Assembly (NCBI RefSeq): GCF_028368935.1
Contig: NZ_JAQNDK010000001.1
Span: 2,356,001 to 2,420,000, forward strand
Source: Sorangium aterium
Lineage (GTDB): Bacteria > Myxococcota_A > Polyangia > Polyangiales > Polyangiaceae
Length of the DNA stretch: 64,000 nucleotides
Direction of reading: 5' to 3'
Shown here piece by piece: positions 39,460 through 47,949 of the stretch. The notes under the pieces were generated by a model. That model saw only the letters and a program-made list of their open reading frames with translations. It was not told the DNA's origin and did not search any database. How positions within the stretch are numbered: the stretch's first letter is position 1; each line of letters opens with the position of its first letter. Made by a program: the position numbers and the translations under genes.

Positions 39460-40773
39460 ATGGAGAAGCGGAAGGGCGCTAGATGGCTGTGGGCGGCGTG
39501 GGCGGTGACGGCAGGCGGATGTGCGCTGGCGGCGGGGCTGGAGGACGGTTATTACGTGCAGAAAGAAGGCAGTGGCGGAACCGGAGCCGAAGCCGGCGCC
39601 GGGGGAGCTGGCAGCGGGAGGGGAGGCGCCGGGGGAGCTGGCAGCGGGAGGGGAGGCGCCGGGGGAGCTGGCAGCGGTATGGAAGGCGCCGGGGGAGCTG
39701 GCGGCGAGGACGAGTGCACGCTGGCCGGACAGCGGTGCGTCGGTCAGACGTGCGTCGATGGGCAGTGCACCGGGGAGTGCGGTCCGGAGGACGTGCGCTG
39801 CTCGGAGGACAATCGCCCGCAGCGGTGCGGAGAGCGCGGGTCGTGGGAGGACGCGGAACCGTGCGGTGCGGCGACGCCCGCATGCGACGCAGGGGAGTGC
39901 GTGCCACGGAGCTGTGTCGGACTGGCCGAGACGTGCGGCCCTGACAGCAACGAGAGCTGCTGCGCGACGGGGGAGGCGGTGTCCGGGGGCACGTTCAACC
40001 GGGGCAACGACGCAGCGTATCCAGCGACGGTGAGCGGGTTCTTGCTGGATCGGTTCGAGGTGACGGTGGGTCGCTTCCGGAAGTTCGTGGAGGCGTATCC
40101 CGGGAGCAAGCCGGCGGCGGGAGCAGGTGCGCACCCGAAGATCGCGGGTAGCGGGTGGAATGCGGATTGGGCGAGCAAGCTGCCTGTGGACACAGCGGAG
40201 CTGAAGGCGGCGGTGAAGTGCGAGTCAGACTTCCAGACGTGGACGGATGCAGCGGGTGATCACGAGCGCCTGCCGATGAGCTGCCTGAGCTGGTACGTGG
40301 CGTTCGCGTTCTGCGCGTGGGATGGGGGCCGTCTGGCGACGGAGGCGGAGTGGAACTACGCGGCGGCGGGAGGAGGAGGCGCGGACGGGCAGCGCGTGTA
40401 TCCATGGTCGAGACCGGCAGACTCGACGGCGATCGATGCCGATCACGCGGTGTATGGCTGCGGGCCTGACGGCAAGTGCACCCCCCCCGGCGACATGCAG
40501 GCCGTCGGGTCGAGGTCGCCGGGAGATGGGAGGTGGGGACAGGCGGACCTGGCCGGGAACCTGCGGGAGTGGGTTCTGGACTGGTACGCGGAGCCGTACC
40601 CATCAGGCGACTGCAAAGATTGCGCCAATATGGCCATGGCCTCGTATCGGGTGATCCGGGGCGGGGGCTGGAACGACGTTGCGTCGACCCTGCTCTCTTC
40701 CGGACGCAACTACGACGACCCGTCGGCCCGCAAAATCGACGTCGGGGCCCGGTGCGCGAGGACACCGCGGTAA
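39460..40773 (+). CDS. FGE/sulfatase-modifying-factor-fold lipoprotein with DGR-like variable C-terminus
   Basis: About 437 residues. A lipoprotein-like start (MEKRKGARWLWAAWAVTAGGC) leads to four GGAGSGRGGA-type linker repeats and a Cys-rich region. The C-terminal formylglycine-generating-enzyme-like domain (about 165-437) has GGTFNRGNDAAYPATVSGFLLDRFEVTVG, LPMSCLSWYVAFAFCAWDGGRLATEAEWNYAAAGG and ADLAGNLREWVLDW (each in parts). The final segment from 40648 reads RVIRGGGWNDVASTLLSSGR, then NYDDPSARKIDVGARCARTP, the position and pattern of variable regions in diversity-generating retroelement targets. Probably a surface ligand-binding protein rather than an enzyme. Confidence 0.88.
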   Translation: MEKRKGARWLWAAWAVTAGGCALAAGLEDGYYVQKEGSGGTGAEAGAGGAGSGRGGAGGAGSGRGGAGGAGSGMEGAGGAGGEDECTLAGQRCVGQTCVDGQCTGECGPEDVRCSEDNRPQRCGERGSWEDAEPCGAATPACDAGECVPRSCVGLAETCGPDSNESCCATGEAVSGGTFNRGNDAAYPATVSGFLLDRFEVTVGRFRKFVEAYPGSKPAAGAGAHPKIAGSGWNADWASKLPVDTAELKAAVKCESDFQTWTDAAGDHERLPMSCLSWYVAFAFCAWDGGRLATEAEWNYAAAGGGGADGQRVYPWSRPADSTAIDADHAVYGCGPDGKCTPPGDMQAVGSRSPGDGRWGQADLAGNLREWVLDWYAEPYPSGDCKDCANMAMASYRVIRGGGWNDVASTLLSSGRNYDDPSARKIDVGARCARTPR

Positions 40774-40862
40774 CATGGCATCAACTTCGCTCAACGCATC
40801 GCTCCCCTTGAAGCTTGATCCTTGAACTCTTGATCAAGCAAGGCTCATCGCCGATGTCGGGC

Positions 40863-40941
40863 GATAGCAGCCGCAACGCAGGGAGCCGGCGATCCGGGGC
40901 TCCGTCCCCGGCCCGGTTGCAGCGCCGGAGATCGCGGTCCG
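40863..40941. repeat. About 80-bp dispersed repeat, copy 1
   Basis: Begins GATAGCAGCCGCAACGCAGG and contains CCCCGGCCCGGTTGCAGCGC. Copy 2 at 41921-42000 marks the point where the second FGE-like gene breaks into avd. Confidence 0.7.
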
Positions 40942-41011
40942 CAGGCTCCCCTGGGCCCGAGCCGGCGCGCCGGCAGGATCGCGTGTCGGGCGGAATCCCC
41001 AGCAGGGGTCC

Positions 41012-41365
41012 TCAGCTCGGCTCGTCGAGCACTTCGGCGAGGGTCTTGGCGCTGAGCACCCGCTCGGCCCACTGCTCGAGCGCTGCGATCTCGGCCCCCT
41101 CGACTCGGGCGATGGCGGCTTCCGGGAGCTCGCCGAAACGAGCGCGGAGCTGCCGCAGGAGCACGGCACGCTCTCCTTCGAGGCGCCTTTCTCTGCGGCC
41201 CTGGTCGCGCCGAATCGCGATGGAGCCTGCCCCTCTCCTCATCGAGGTCGCGGAGGGCGGGCAGCGCTGCGACAGCAATCTGCGTGCCCCGCTCGCCGCC
41301 GCCGTGAGCCAGGGCAGAGAGGACGGACCGCTCGTACTGCCTCGGCGGTGTCCGTCACGCTCGAA
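41012..41365 (-). pseudogene. Decayed Rpn-family gene, DUF4351-like C-terminus
   Basis: The last about 65 residues are intact: EGERAVLLRQLRARFGELPE, then AAIARVEGAEIAALEQWAER and VLSAKTLAEVLDEPS. This is the DUF4351-like tail of Rpn/PD-(D/E)XK transposase-like proteins. Upstream, in another frame, AVLSALAHGGGERGTQIAVA is recognisable, so the gene has a frameshift and an internal deletion and lacks its N-terminus. Confidence 0.55.
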
Positions 41366-41482
41366 ACCGCCTGCCGCCCCAGCACGGGTGTGCGCGGGTC
41401 GAGCGTGCGGCGACGCAGCAGGGCAAGAGGTGGAGGACGGGCGTGGGTGGACAGCGGAAGCGTGTCGGCAGTGGGACAAGGC

Positions 41483-41920
41483 ATGGAGAAGCGGACGGGC
41501 GCGAGATGGCTGTGGGCGGGATGGGCGCTGACGGCGGGCGGATGCGGGTGGGTGGCGGGGCTGGAGCCCAGCTACCAGGTGGTGGAAGCGGGCAGCGGTG
41601 GCAGTGGAGGGGCAGCGAGCGCCGGCGGGGAGGCAGGCAGCGCGGGAGGGGGCGGGAGCGGAGGCGAGGGCGGGAGCGTGGAGTGCACGCCCGAGGGAAG
41701 GGAATGCGAGGAGCAGACGTGCGTGGTTGGGAAGTGCACGGGGGAGTGCGGGCCGGAGCAGGTGCGGTGTACGGACAACCGGCCGCAGCACTGCGATGAG
41801 GTTGGGCGATGGAGGGACGCGGCGCCGTGTGGAGCTGCAGCGCCGGTGTGCCGCGGAGGGACGTGCGTGACGCCGCCGAGCTGTGTCGGACTGGCCGAGA
41901 CGTGCGGCCCTGACAGCAAC
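41483..41920 (+). pseudogene. Truncated FGE-fold lipoprotein gene, N-terminus only
   Basis: MEKRTGARWLWAGWALTAGGC, a Gly/Ser linker and the Cys-rich region match the 39460 gene almost residue for residue up to SCVGLAETCGPDSN. At 41920 the match stops at a dispersed repeat, and the whole FGE-like core is missing. The open frame continues directly into avd sequence. Confidence 0.8.
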
Positions 41921-42000
41921 GATGGCAGTCGGAACGCGGGAAGCCGGGGGTCCGGGGGCGGAGCCCGCGGCCCGGCTGCAGCGCCGGTGATCGCCGTCCG
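41921..42000. repeat. About 80-bp dispersed repeat, copy 2
   Basis: Begins GATGGCAGTCGGAACGCGGG and contains GCCCGGCTGCAGCGCCGG. It pairs with copy 1 at 40863-40941 and sits at the junction between the broken FGE gene and avd. Confidence 0.7.
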
Positions 42001-42001
42001 G

Positions 42002-42300
42002 ATGGAATCGCTGCTCGCCTGGGTGGCCGAGCGGGTCGCCAAGTTCCCTCGCGACATCGCTTCACCGTCAGCGACCGCCTTCTCCATGCCTGCCTCGACG
42101 TCACCGAGCACCTCGTCGAGGCCTCCTCCCTTCGCGACAAGCGCGCCGACCTCACCGCCGCCTCGCGCGGCCTGGTCCGCGCCCGCGTGCTCATGCGGCT
42201 CGCCCACACCCTCCGCTGCGTCTCCGAGGCCCAGCGCCTCCACTTCGCCCAGGAGAGCGACGAGGTCGGCAGGATGCTCGGCGGCTGGCTCTGCACGGCC
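42002..42300 (+). pseudogene. avd: avd, accessory protein of diversity-generating retroelement (frameshifted)
   Basis: The first frame reads MESLLAWVAERVAKFPRD. One base appears lost near 42055; in the next frame the sequence continues RFTVSDRLLHACLDVTEHLV, RDKRADLTAASRGLVRARVL and ESDEVGRMLGGWL. This is the four-helix-bundle Avd family, including its end motif GRMLGGWL. Avd binds the DGR reverse transcriptase and is needed for mutagenic copying. The frameshift could be decay or a sequencing error. No stop separates avd from the repeat that follows. Confidence 0.8.
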
Positions 42301-42340
42301 CACCCGCGCGAAGCTCCCCCCGTCCGGCGCCCGTACGGGC

Positions 42341-42490
42341 CGGACGGCGTCGCGAGGGACGCCTCGGACCGGGTGATCCGCGGCGGGAGCTTCAACAACG
42401 ATGCGTCTTCCCTGCTCTCCTCCACGCGCAACGACGACGACCCGTCGGACCGCGACAATGACGTCGGGGCCCGGTGCGCGAAGACGATGA
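42341..42490 (+). repeat. Template- or variable-repeat-like sequence of a DGR
   Basis: From 42370 the sequence reads RVIRGGSFNNDASSLLSSTR then NDDDPSDRDNDVGARCAKT. It aligns without gaps to 40648-40770. The 22 bases at 42460-42481 are identical to 40738-40759 at the same offset, as expected for an IMH-type 3' anchor. It has many AAC/GAC/AAT codons, as DGR templates do, and lies just after avd, the usual place of a template repeat. It could instead be the leftover C-terminus of the broken FGE gene. Confidence 0.65.
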
Positions 42491-42782
42491 CCTTCCCCCT
42501 CGCGAGGACACCCGGAGCCGGTGCGATCACGGTCGCGCCGGGCGTGGTGCTCCACGCGTGGTGCTCCACAGTCCACCCTCGCGGCGCCGCGCCCCTCGGG
42601 GCGCGAAGAGCGCCCGCGGCGCCCGCCGCGGGCTCCCCCGGGCCGAGCCGGCGCGGGTGCAGGCGCAACCGCACCGCCTCCCCCCGCGCCCCACGCGGCG
42701 CGCTGCCTCCCGGGTTCGTCACCGGCGGACAGCGGCCCTCCGTCCCCTTGACGCCGCCCACCCGGCGCGTGAGCCTCGGCTC

Positions 42783-44378
42783 GTGTCGGTCATCCTTGCG
42801 GAGGGGACGGTCTTCGCGCGCCGCTACCGCGTCGTGCGCCTCATCGCCGCCGGCGCGATGGGGGCCGTGCACGAGGTGATTCACCTCGAGACCGAGCGCC
42901 GCCGCGCGCTCAAGGTCATGCACGCTCACCTCTTCCAGAGCGAGGAGATGCGCGAGCGCTTCAAGCGAGAGGCGCGCATCGGGGCCAGGGTCGAGAGCGA
43001 GCACATCGTCGACGTCTTCGACGCGGGCGTCGACGAGGCGACCGGAATGCCGTTCCTGGTCATGGAGCTCCTGCGCGGCGAGGAGCTCGGCGAGCGGGTC
43101 GAGCGCGCCGGCCGCCTGCCGCCCGCCGAGGCCGTCACCTACCTCTACCAGACCGCGCTGGCCCTCGACCGGACCCACGCGGCGAGCATCGTGCACCGCG
43201 ACCTCAAGCCCGCGAACATCTTCCTGTCGCAGCGCGAGGACGGCTCGGTCCGCGTGAAGATCCTCGACTTCGGCATCGCCAAGCTCGTCGCCGAGGGCTC
43301 CACCGCCGCGGGCGCCACGAGCAGCCTCGGCACGCCGATCTACATGCCCCCCGAGCAGTTCCACGGCCGCACGAGGCTCACCGGCGCCGCGGACATCTTC
43401 GCGCTCGGCATGATGGCCTATACGCTGCTCGTGGGCGCCTCGTACTGGGATCCCGAGGCGAGCACCGTCGACGGCGTGTTCGCGTTCGCGATGATCGCCG
43501 TCGGCGGCCCGCAGGAGCCGCCGGTGCAGCGGGCGCGCTCGATGGGCGTGACGCTGCCGCCGGCCTTCGACGCGTGGTTCGCCCGGGCCACGGCGGTCGA
43601 TCCCGCGGCGCGGTTCCAGCGGGCCACGGACGCGGTGCGGGCCCTCGGCGAGGTGCTCGGCGTCCCCGTCGCCGGCGGCCAGGCGACGTTCCCGAGCCCG
43701 CCGTCCTGGCCCGGAACGGCCCCCACCGCGGCGAAGGTGGCCCCCGCCGCGGCGGCGTTGTCCCCCGCCCTCGTCACGACCGAGCCGGCCCCGGCGGCGG
43801 CGATGAGCGCGGGCGCGGAGCGCGACGCGCGCTCGTCCGGTCCGGCGCTCGTGGGGAGCTCGACCGGCGTCGCGGTGTCCGGCATGCTGTCCAGCCCGTC
43901 GAGACCGAGCCGCGCCCCGCTCGCCGCGGGGCTTTCGGCGCTCGGGCTCCTCGTGCTGCTGGGCGGCGGCTGGCTCGCGCTGCGCGCCAGCCGCGGCGGT
44001 GAGCCGGCGGCGGCTGACGTCACGACGGCGGCAGCGACGCCGGAGTCGACGGCGGCAGCGCCCGAGCCGACCCTCGCACCGGCGCCCGCGTCGACGCCCG
44101 AACCAACCCTCGTGCCGGCGCCCGCGTCGGCTCCCGCGGCAGCGGAACCGTCCGCCACAGCGCCGCCTCCTCCCGCCTCGACGACGGCGCCGCGCGCGCC
44201 GTCCATAGCGGCAGTGCGAGTCTCCGCGGCACCCACGTCGACAACGCTCCGCCCGGGTGCGCCGTCGCGGGCCCCCGCGGCCAAGCCATCGCTATCGGGC
44301 CCCAGGCCGCCCTCGAGCAACAAGAAGCCGCCCGCGCTGCAGCCAACGACATCGACCTCCCCGTACGGCCGGTATTGA
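42783..44378 (+). CDS. Ser/Thr protein kinase with membrane anchor
   Basis: About 531 residues from the GTG at 42783. The kinase domain (about 14-280) has AAGAMGAVHEVIH, ALKVMHAHL, VHRDLKPANIFL, DFGIAKL and MPPEQF. One helix (LAAGLSALGLLVLLGGGWLAL) is followed by a long Pro/Ala/Thr-rich tail. An open frame extends upstream to 42474 through non-homologous sequence, so the start is inferred. It precedes a PEGA/TPR gene, mirroring the 26311 locus. Confidence 0.85.
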   Translation: MSVILAEGTVFARRYRVVRLIAAGAMGAVHEVIHLETERRRALKVMHAHLFQSEEMRERFKREARIGARVESEHIVDVFDAGVDEATGMPFLVMELLRGEELGERVERAGRLPPAEAVTYLYQTALALDRTHAASIVHRDLKPANIFLSQREDGSVRVKILDFGIAKLVAEGSTAAGATSSLGTPIYMPPEQFHGRTRLTGAADIFALGMMAYTLLVGASYWDPEASTVDGVFAFAMIAVGGPQEPPVQRARSMGVTLPPAFDAWFARATAVDPAARFQRATDAVRALGEVLGVPVAGGQATFPSPPSWPGTAPTAAKVAPAAAALSPALVTTEPAPAAAMSAGAERDARSSGPALVGSSTGVAVSGMLSSPSRPSRAPLAAGLSALGLLVLLGGGWLALRASRGGEPAAADVTTAAATPESTAAAPEPTLAPAPASTPEPTLVPAPASAPAAAEPSATAPPPPASTTAPRAPSIAAVRVSAAPTSTTLRPGAPSRAPAAKPSLSGPRPPSSNKKPPALQPTTSTSPYGRY

Positions 44379-44650
44379 GCTGCACCTCCGCGGCAGCGCC
44401 GGCTCGCGTCCTGCGCGCCGAGCTCCGCGTCCACGGCAACACCGTGCGCGCCCTGGGCGCCCAGCGCCACCTCCTCTTGCCCCCGAGCGGTTCGAGCGCC
44501 GTCGTGAAGAGCACGGCACGGCGCCCCGTTCCCCTCTCCTTCCTCCCCTTCCCCGCCTTCCCACCTCGCCGCCTTCGTGCTCCAATCCGCCCGCCCACCG
44601 CGCCAGTGCCCGCGTTTCCCGCTCTCTCCTCACCTGCCGAGTGCCAGCGC

Positions 44651-45715
44651 ATGACCCCTTGTCTCCGCCGCTCCGCCCCTCTCCTAGCCGCCCTCGGCGT
44701 GCTCTCCCTCTCGGCTCCTGCGGCGGCGCAGGACATCGCTGCCGCCGAGGCGCTCTTCGAACGGGGGCTCGCCGACATGCAGGCAGGCCGTTACGAGACG
44801 GGCTGCAAGGCCCTCGCCGAGAGCGAGCGCATCGACCCTCAGCCCGGCACGCTCTTCACGCTGGCGTCCTGCGAGGCCCAGTGGGGCCGCATCGCCACGG
44901 CGGTCGCGCGCTTCAAGGACTACCTGGCGCGTTTCGATCGGATGACGCCGGCCGAGCAGGCCCGCCAGGGCGAGCGGCCGAAGCTCGCGATGAAGGAGCG
45001 CGATCGGCTCTCGCCCCGGATCCCGAGGCTCGCGCTCTCCTTGCCGCCGGGGGCGCCGGCGGGCACCGTGGTCCAGCGCGACGGCTCCGTGCTGGGCGAG
45101 GCCGCGCTGGGCGTCGCGCTGCCGGTCGACCCGGGAGATCACCGGGTGTCGATCCAGGCGCCGGGAGAGCCCGTGCGGGAACAACACGTCACGATCGCGG
45201 CGGGCGAGACGAAAGAGCTCACGCTGGCGCTGAAGGACGCGCCGGCCGCCCGAGCCCCCGCGCCGCATCCGGCGTCCCCGACGCCCGCCATCGTGCCGGC
45301 GCCTGCACCGGCCCCGCCGGATGCGCCGGAGGCGCCCGCAGGCCGTCGAACGGCCCTCTACCTGGCGGGCGGGCTCGGCGCGGCGGGCTTCGTGCTGGGC
45401 GGCATCACCGGCGGGCTCGTGCTCGACAAGAAAGGCACCATCGACGAGCACTGCGGCAGCGGCATCCAGGCCACGGACCCGAAGGCCTGCGACACGACAG
45501 GGCGCGACGCCGGGGACAGCGCGAACACGCTGGCCACGGTGAGCACCATCGGGTTCGCGGTGGGCCTGGCCGGGGCCGGGACGGCGCTCGTCCTTTATCT
45601 CACCGAGCCGAAGACCGCGGCGCGGGCGGCCAGCGCGAGCCCGAGGTGGATCAGCGCGGGCGTGCTGGAGGCAAGGCCAGAGGGGGCCGTGTTCGGCGCG
45701 CGAGGGCGCTTCTGA
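44651..45715 (+). CDS. Exported PEGA/TPR-like protein
   Basis: 354 residues. A signal peptide (LLAALGVLSLSAPAAAQ) precedes TPR-like helices (AAEALFERGLADMQAGRYETG, CKALAESERIDPQPGTLFTL). A PEGA-like segment (GTVVQRDGSVLGEAALGVAL, PVDPGDHRVSIQAPGEP), a Pro/Ala linker and two C-terminal membrane helices follow. Same domain order as the protein at 27978-29111. Confidence 0.82.
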   Translation: MTPCLRRSAPLLAALGVLSLSAPAAAQDIAAAEALFERGLADMQAGRYETGCKALAESERIDPQPGTLFTLASCEAQWGRIATAVARFKDYLARFDRMTPAEQARQGERPKLAMKERDRLSPRIPRLALSLPPGAPAGTVVQRDGSVLGEAALGVALPVDPGDHRVSIQAPGEPVREQHVTIAAGETKELTLALKDAPAARAPAPHPASPTPAIVPAPAPAPPDAPEAPAGRRTALYLAGGLGAAGFVLGGITGGLVLDKKGTIDEHCGSGIQATDPKACDTTGRDAGDSANTLATVSTIGFAVGLAGAGTALVLYLTEPKTAARAASASPRWISAGVLEARPEGAVFGARGRF

Positions 45716-46097
45716 CGCCGGCGATAGCGCCTGCGTAAGAGCAGCTCCTGGGGACGGGACGGCCTCGTCGTCCACAGGCCAGCCGGACGGGCGCACGCGG
45801 TGGAATGGCGCCGTCTACCGCGGCCCCACGCGGCGTCCAGCGAGCGATCCCGCGATGCCCCCGCGAGCCAGCCGTCGCTCCTCCGCCCATCTCACGATGC
45901 CCCCGCAAGCCAACCGTCGCTCTCCCGCCCATCCCGGAGTGCCCTCACGAGCCAGCCGTCGCTCCTCCGTTCCCGAAGAGTGAAGCGCGTCGAGCGCAGC
46001 CATACCGCTGGAGGCGGCGCAGCCGCGCGCATCGCCGGATATGATCGCGGGCGCGCGCCGCGGTGGACAGCGCGGGGAGAGCGGCCCAAGAGGAGAT
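45716..46097. other. Intergenic with degenerate tandem repeats
   Basis: About 380 bp upstream of the third FGE-like gene; repeats occupy the middle, and AGAGGAGAT at its end is the ribosome site of that gene. No other gene seen. Confidence 0.4.
45854..45975. repeat. 42-bp degenerate tandem repeat
   Basis: Three units start near 45854, 45896 and 45938. Each contains a version of GAGCCAGCCGTCGCTCCTCC. Confidence 0.65.
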
Positions 46098-47312
46098 ATG
46101 AAGAGCAAGCGCACGCGTCGGTGGTGGTGGGCGGCATCGGCCTTCATGGCGAGCGGTTGCACGGCGATACTGGGGCTGGACAAGGACTATCACCCGTTCG
46201 AAGGCGCAGGCGGCGACGCCGTCTCCGGCGGAGGCGACGCAAGCTCGGGCCGCGGCGGCGCCGGCAATGGCAGCGGCGCCGGCAACGGCAGCGGCGGCGG
46301 CGCCGGCGAGTGCACGCGCGGCGACGCGCGGTGCTCGGACAACTGGCTAGAGCGGTGCAACGACCGCGATCAGTGGGACGCCCCGGAGCCGTGTCCTGCG
46401 GAGGCGCCCGTGTGCAGCGGAGGGGCGTGCACGACGCCTCCGAGCTGCGAAGGGCTGCCATCGACGTGCGGGCCGGGTGAAAGCGAGAGCTGCTGCGCGA
46501 GCGCGGTGGTGCCCGGGGGGACCTTCGACCGCGGCAACGATGCTGCATATCCAGCGACGGTGAGCGACTTCCGGCTGGATCGCTTCGAGGTGACGGTGGG
46601 GAGGTTCCGGAAGTTCTTGGAGGCGTACCCCGGCAGCCAGCCCGCGGCCGACGCGGGAGCGCACCCGGGCATCCAGGGGAGCGGGTGGAACCCGGCCTGG
46701 AACAGCGAGCTGCCCCCGGACGCGGCGGCGCTGAGAGCAGCGGTGATGTGCAATCCGGACAACGCGGACATGCGGACGTGGACGGAGGAGGCGGGCGCCC
46801 ATGAGCACCTGCCGATGAACTGCGTGAGCTGGTATGTCGCCTTCGCGTTCTGCGCGTGGGACGGGGGCCGGTTCCCGACAGAAGCGGAGTGGAACTACGC
46901 GGCGGCCGGCGGGGACGAGCAGCGGCAGTATCCGTGGTCGAATCCGCCGGAGTCGACGACCATCGACGCGAGCTACGCCTCCTACGATTGCAGGGAGAGC
47001 ACGGCGCCCGGCTGCACATTCCAGAGCGACTTCAGCGACATCGTGCACGTCGGGTCCCGCTCGCCGAAGGGCGACGGGCGGTGGACGCAGGCGGATCTCG
47101 GCGGGAGCATGCGGGAGTGGATGCTGGATGGGTACGGGACCTATCCGGCGGAATGCGTCGACTGCGCCAACCTGACGGACACCTCGAACCGGGTGGTCCG
47201 CGGCGGGAGCAGCTTCGGCACAGCGAGCTATCTGCTGACGTCCGAGCGGGTCAGCGTCGCGCCGTCGGCGCCCTATTACAGCCTCGGCGTGCGGTGCGCG
47301 AGGACGCCGTAG
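46098..47312 (+). CDS. FGE-fold lipoprotein, third paralogue
   Basis: About 404 residues, start behind AGAGGAGAT. Lipobox MASGCT, a short Gly/Asn linker, a Cys-rich region, then the FGE-like domain: GGTFDRGNDAAYPATVSDFR, HLPMNCVSWYVAFAFCAWDG, EAEWNYAAAGG and LGGSMREWMLDGY. The C-terminus from 47190 reads RVVRGGSSFGTASYLLTSER then VSVAPSAPYYSLGVRCARTP. It keeps the frame residues of the other two copies but differs at nearly every putative variable position. Confidence 0.87.
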   Translation: MKSKRTRRWWWAASAFMASGCTAILGLDKDYHPFEGAGGDAVSGGGDASSGRGGAGNGSGAGNGSGGGAGECTRGDARCSDNWLERCNDRDQWDAPEPCPAEAPVCSGGACTTPPSCEGLPSTCGPGESESCCASAVVPGGTFDRGNDAAYPATVSDFRLDRFEVTVGRFRKFLEAYPGSQPAADAGAHPGIQGSGWNPAWNSELPPDAAALRAAVMCNPDNADMRTWTEEAGAHEHLPMNCVSWYVAFAFCAWDGGRFPTEAEWNYAAAGGDEQRQYPWSNPPESTTIDASYASYDCRESTAPGCTFQSDFSDIVHVGSRSPKGDGRWTQADLGGSMREWMLDGYGTYPAECVDCANLTDTSNRVVRGGSSFGTASYLLTSERVSVAPSAPYYSLGVRCARTP

Positions 47313-47321
47313 CGGCCGCGC

Positions 47322-47720
47322 TCAGCCGAAGAAGTCGAACGCCGTCCCGGCGCCCCGTTCGCGCGCGGCGGCGTAGATGACGCGCGCGAGCGCGACGTCC
47401 TGGATCGCGAGCCCTGTCGAGTCGAACACGGTGATGACCGCTTCACCGCGCCCGCTCGACTTGCCCGCGACGACCTCGCCGAGCGTCCCATGGATGTGCT
47501 CGCGGCGCAGGGCGCCCGCGTGCAGCGGCACGTTGACCTCACCGCTCTCCGTCGCCTGGTGCCAGTCGTCGATGATCACGCGCGCGTCCCGGAGGATGCC
47601 GGGATCGAGCTCCTGCTTGCCGGGCGCGTCGGCGCCCATCGCGTTGATGTGCGCCCCCGGACGGACCCACCCGCGCTGCACGACCGGCGCGCTGGCGGGC
47701 GTGGGCCAGTGGGCTCGCAT
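47322..47720 (-). pseudogene. 5'-truncated ornithine cyclodeaminase/alanine dehydrogenase-family gene
   Basis: Only the C-terminal about 130 residues remain: APVVQRGWVRPGAHINAMGA, DAPGKQELDPGILRDARVII, and VITVFDSTGLAIQDVALARV. These are typical of the NAD-binding end of ornithine cyclodeaminase/mu-crystallin proteins. The N-terminal substrate half is absent upstream, and full-length family members are about 310-330 residues. Confidence 0.75.
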
Positions 47721-47949
47721 GCTACGCACGCCGCCTCCGTGCGCTCTCTTTCCGCGAAACGGCCCGCTGTCCTGCGCGGATCGCGCATGACGAGCGCGGC
47801 GCGCGGCAAACGCGGCGCGCCAACGAACACGGATGCCGTGAACCGGGGGTTGGCAGGCGAAGCCGTTGCACTGAAGATGGTCCGGCGCTGCGCCGTGGGG
47901 TGAAGTGCACCTCGCGTCTCGACAATCTCTCGTCTGGTGGAGCGGGTGG

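Noticed and set aside
41483-42376. Single intact FGE-Avd fusion gene
   Set aside because: The frame is open, but the FGE core is absent and Avd needs a frame change near 42055, so a decayed composite is more likely.
42491-42782. Possible start of a DGR reverse transcriptase after the template-like repeat
   Set aside because: The interval is under 300 bp, shows no RT motif (no YxDD or QGxxxSP), and the next frame is clearly a protein kinase. No other RT motif was found on either strand.
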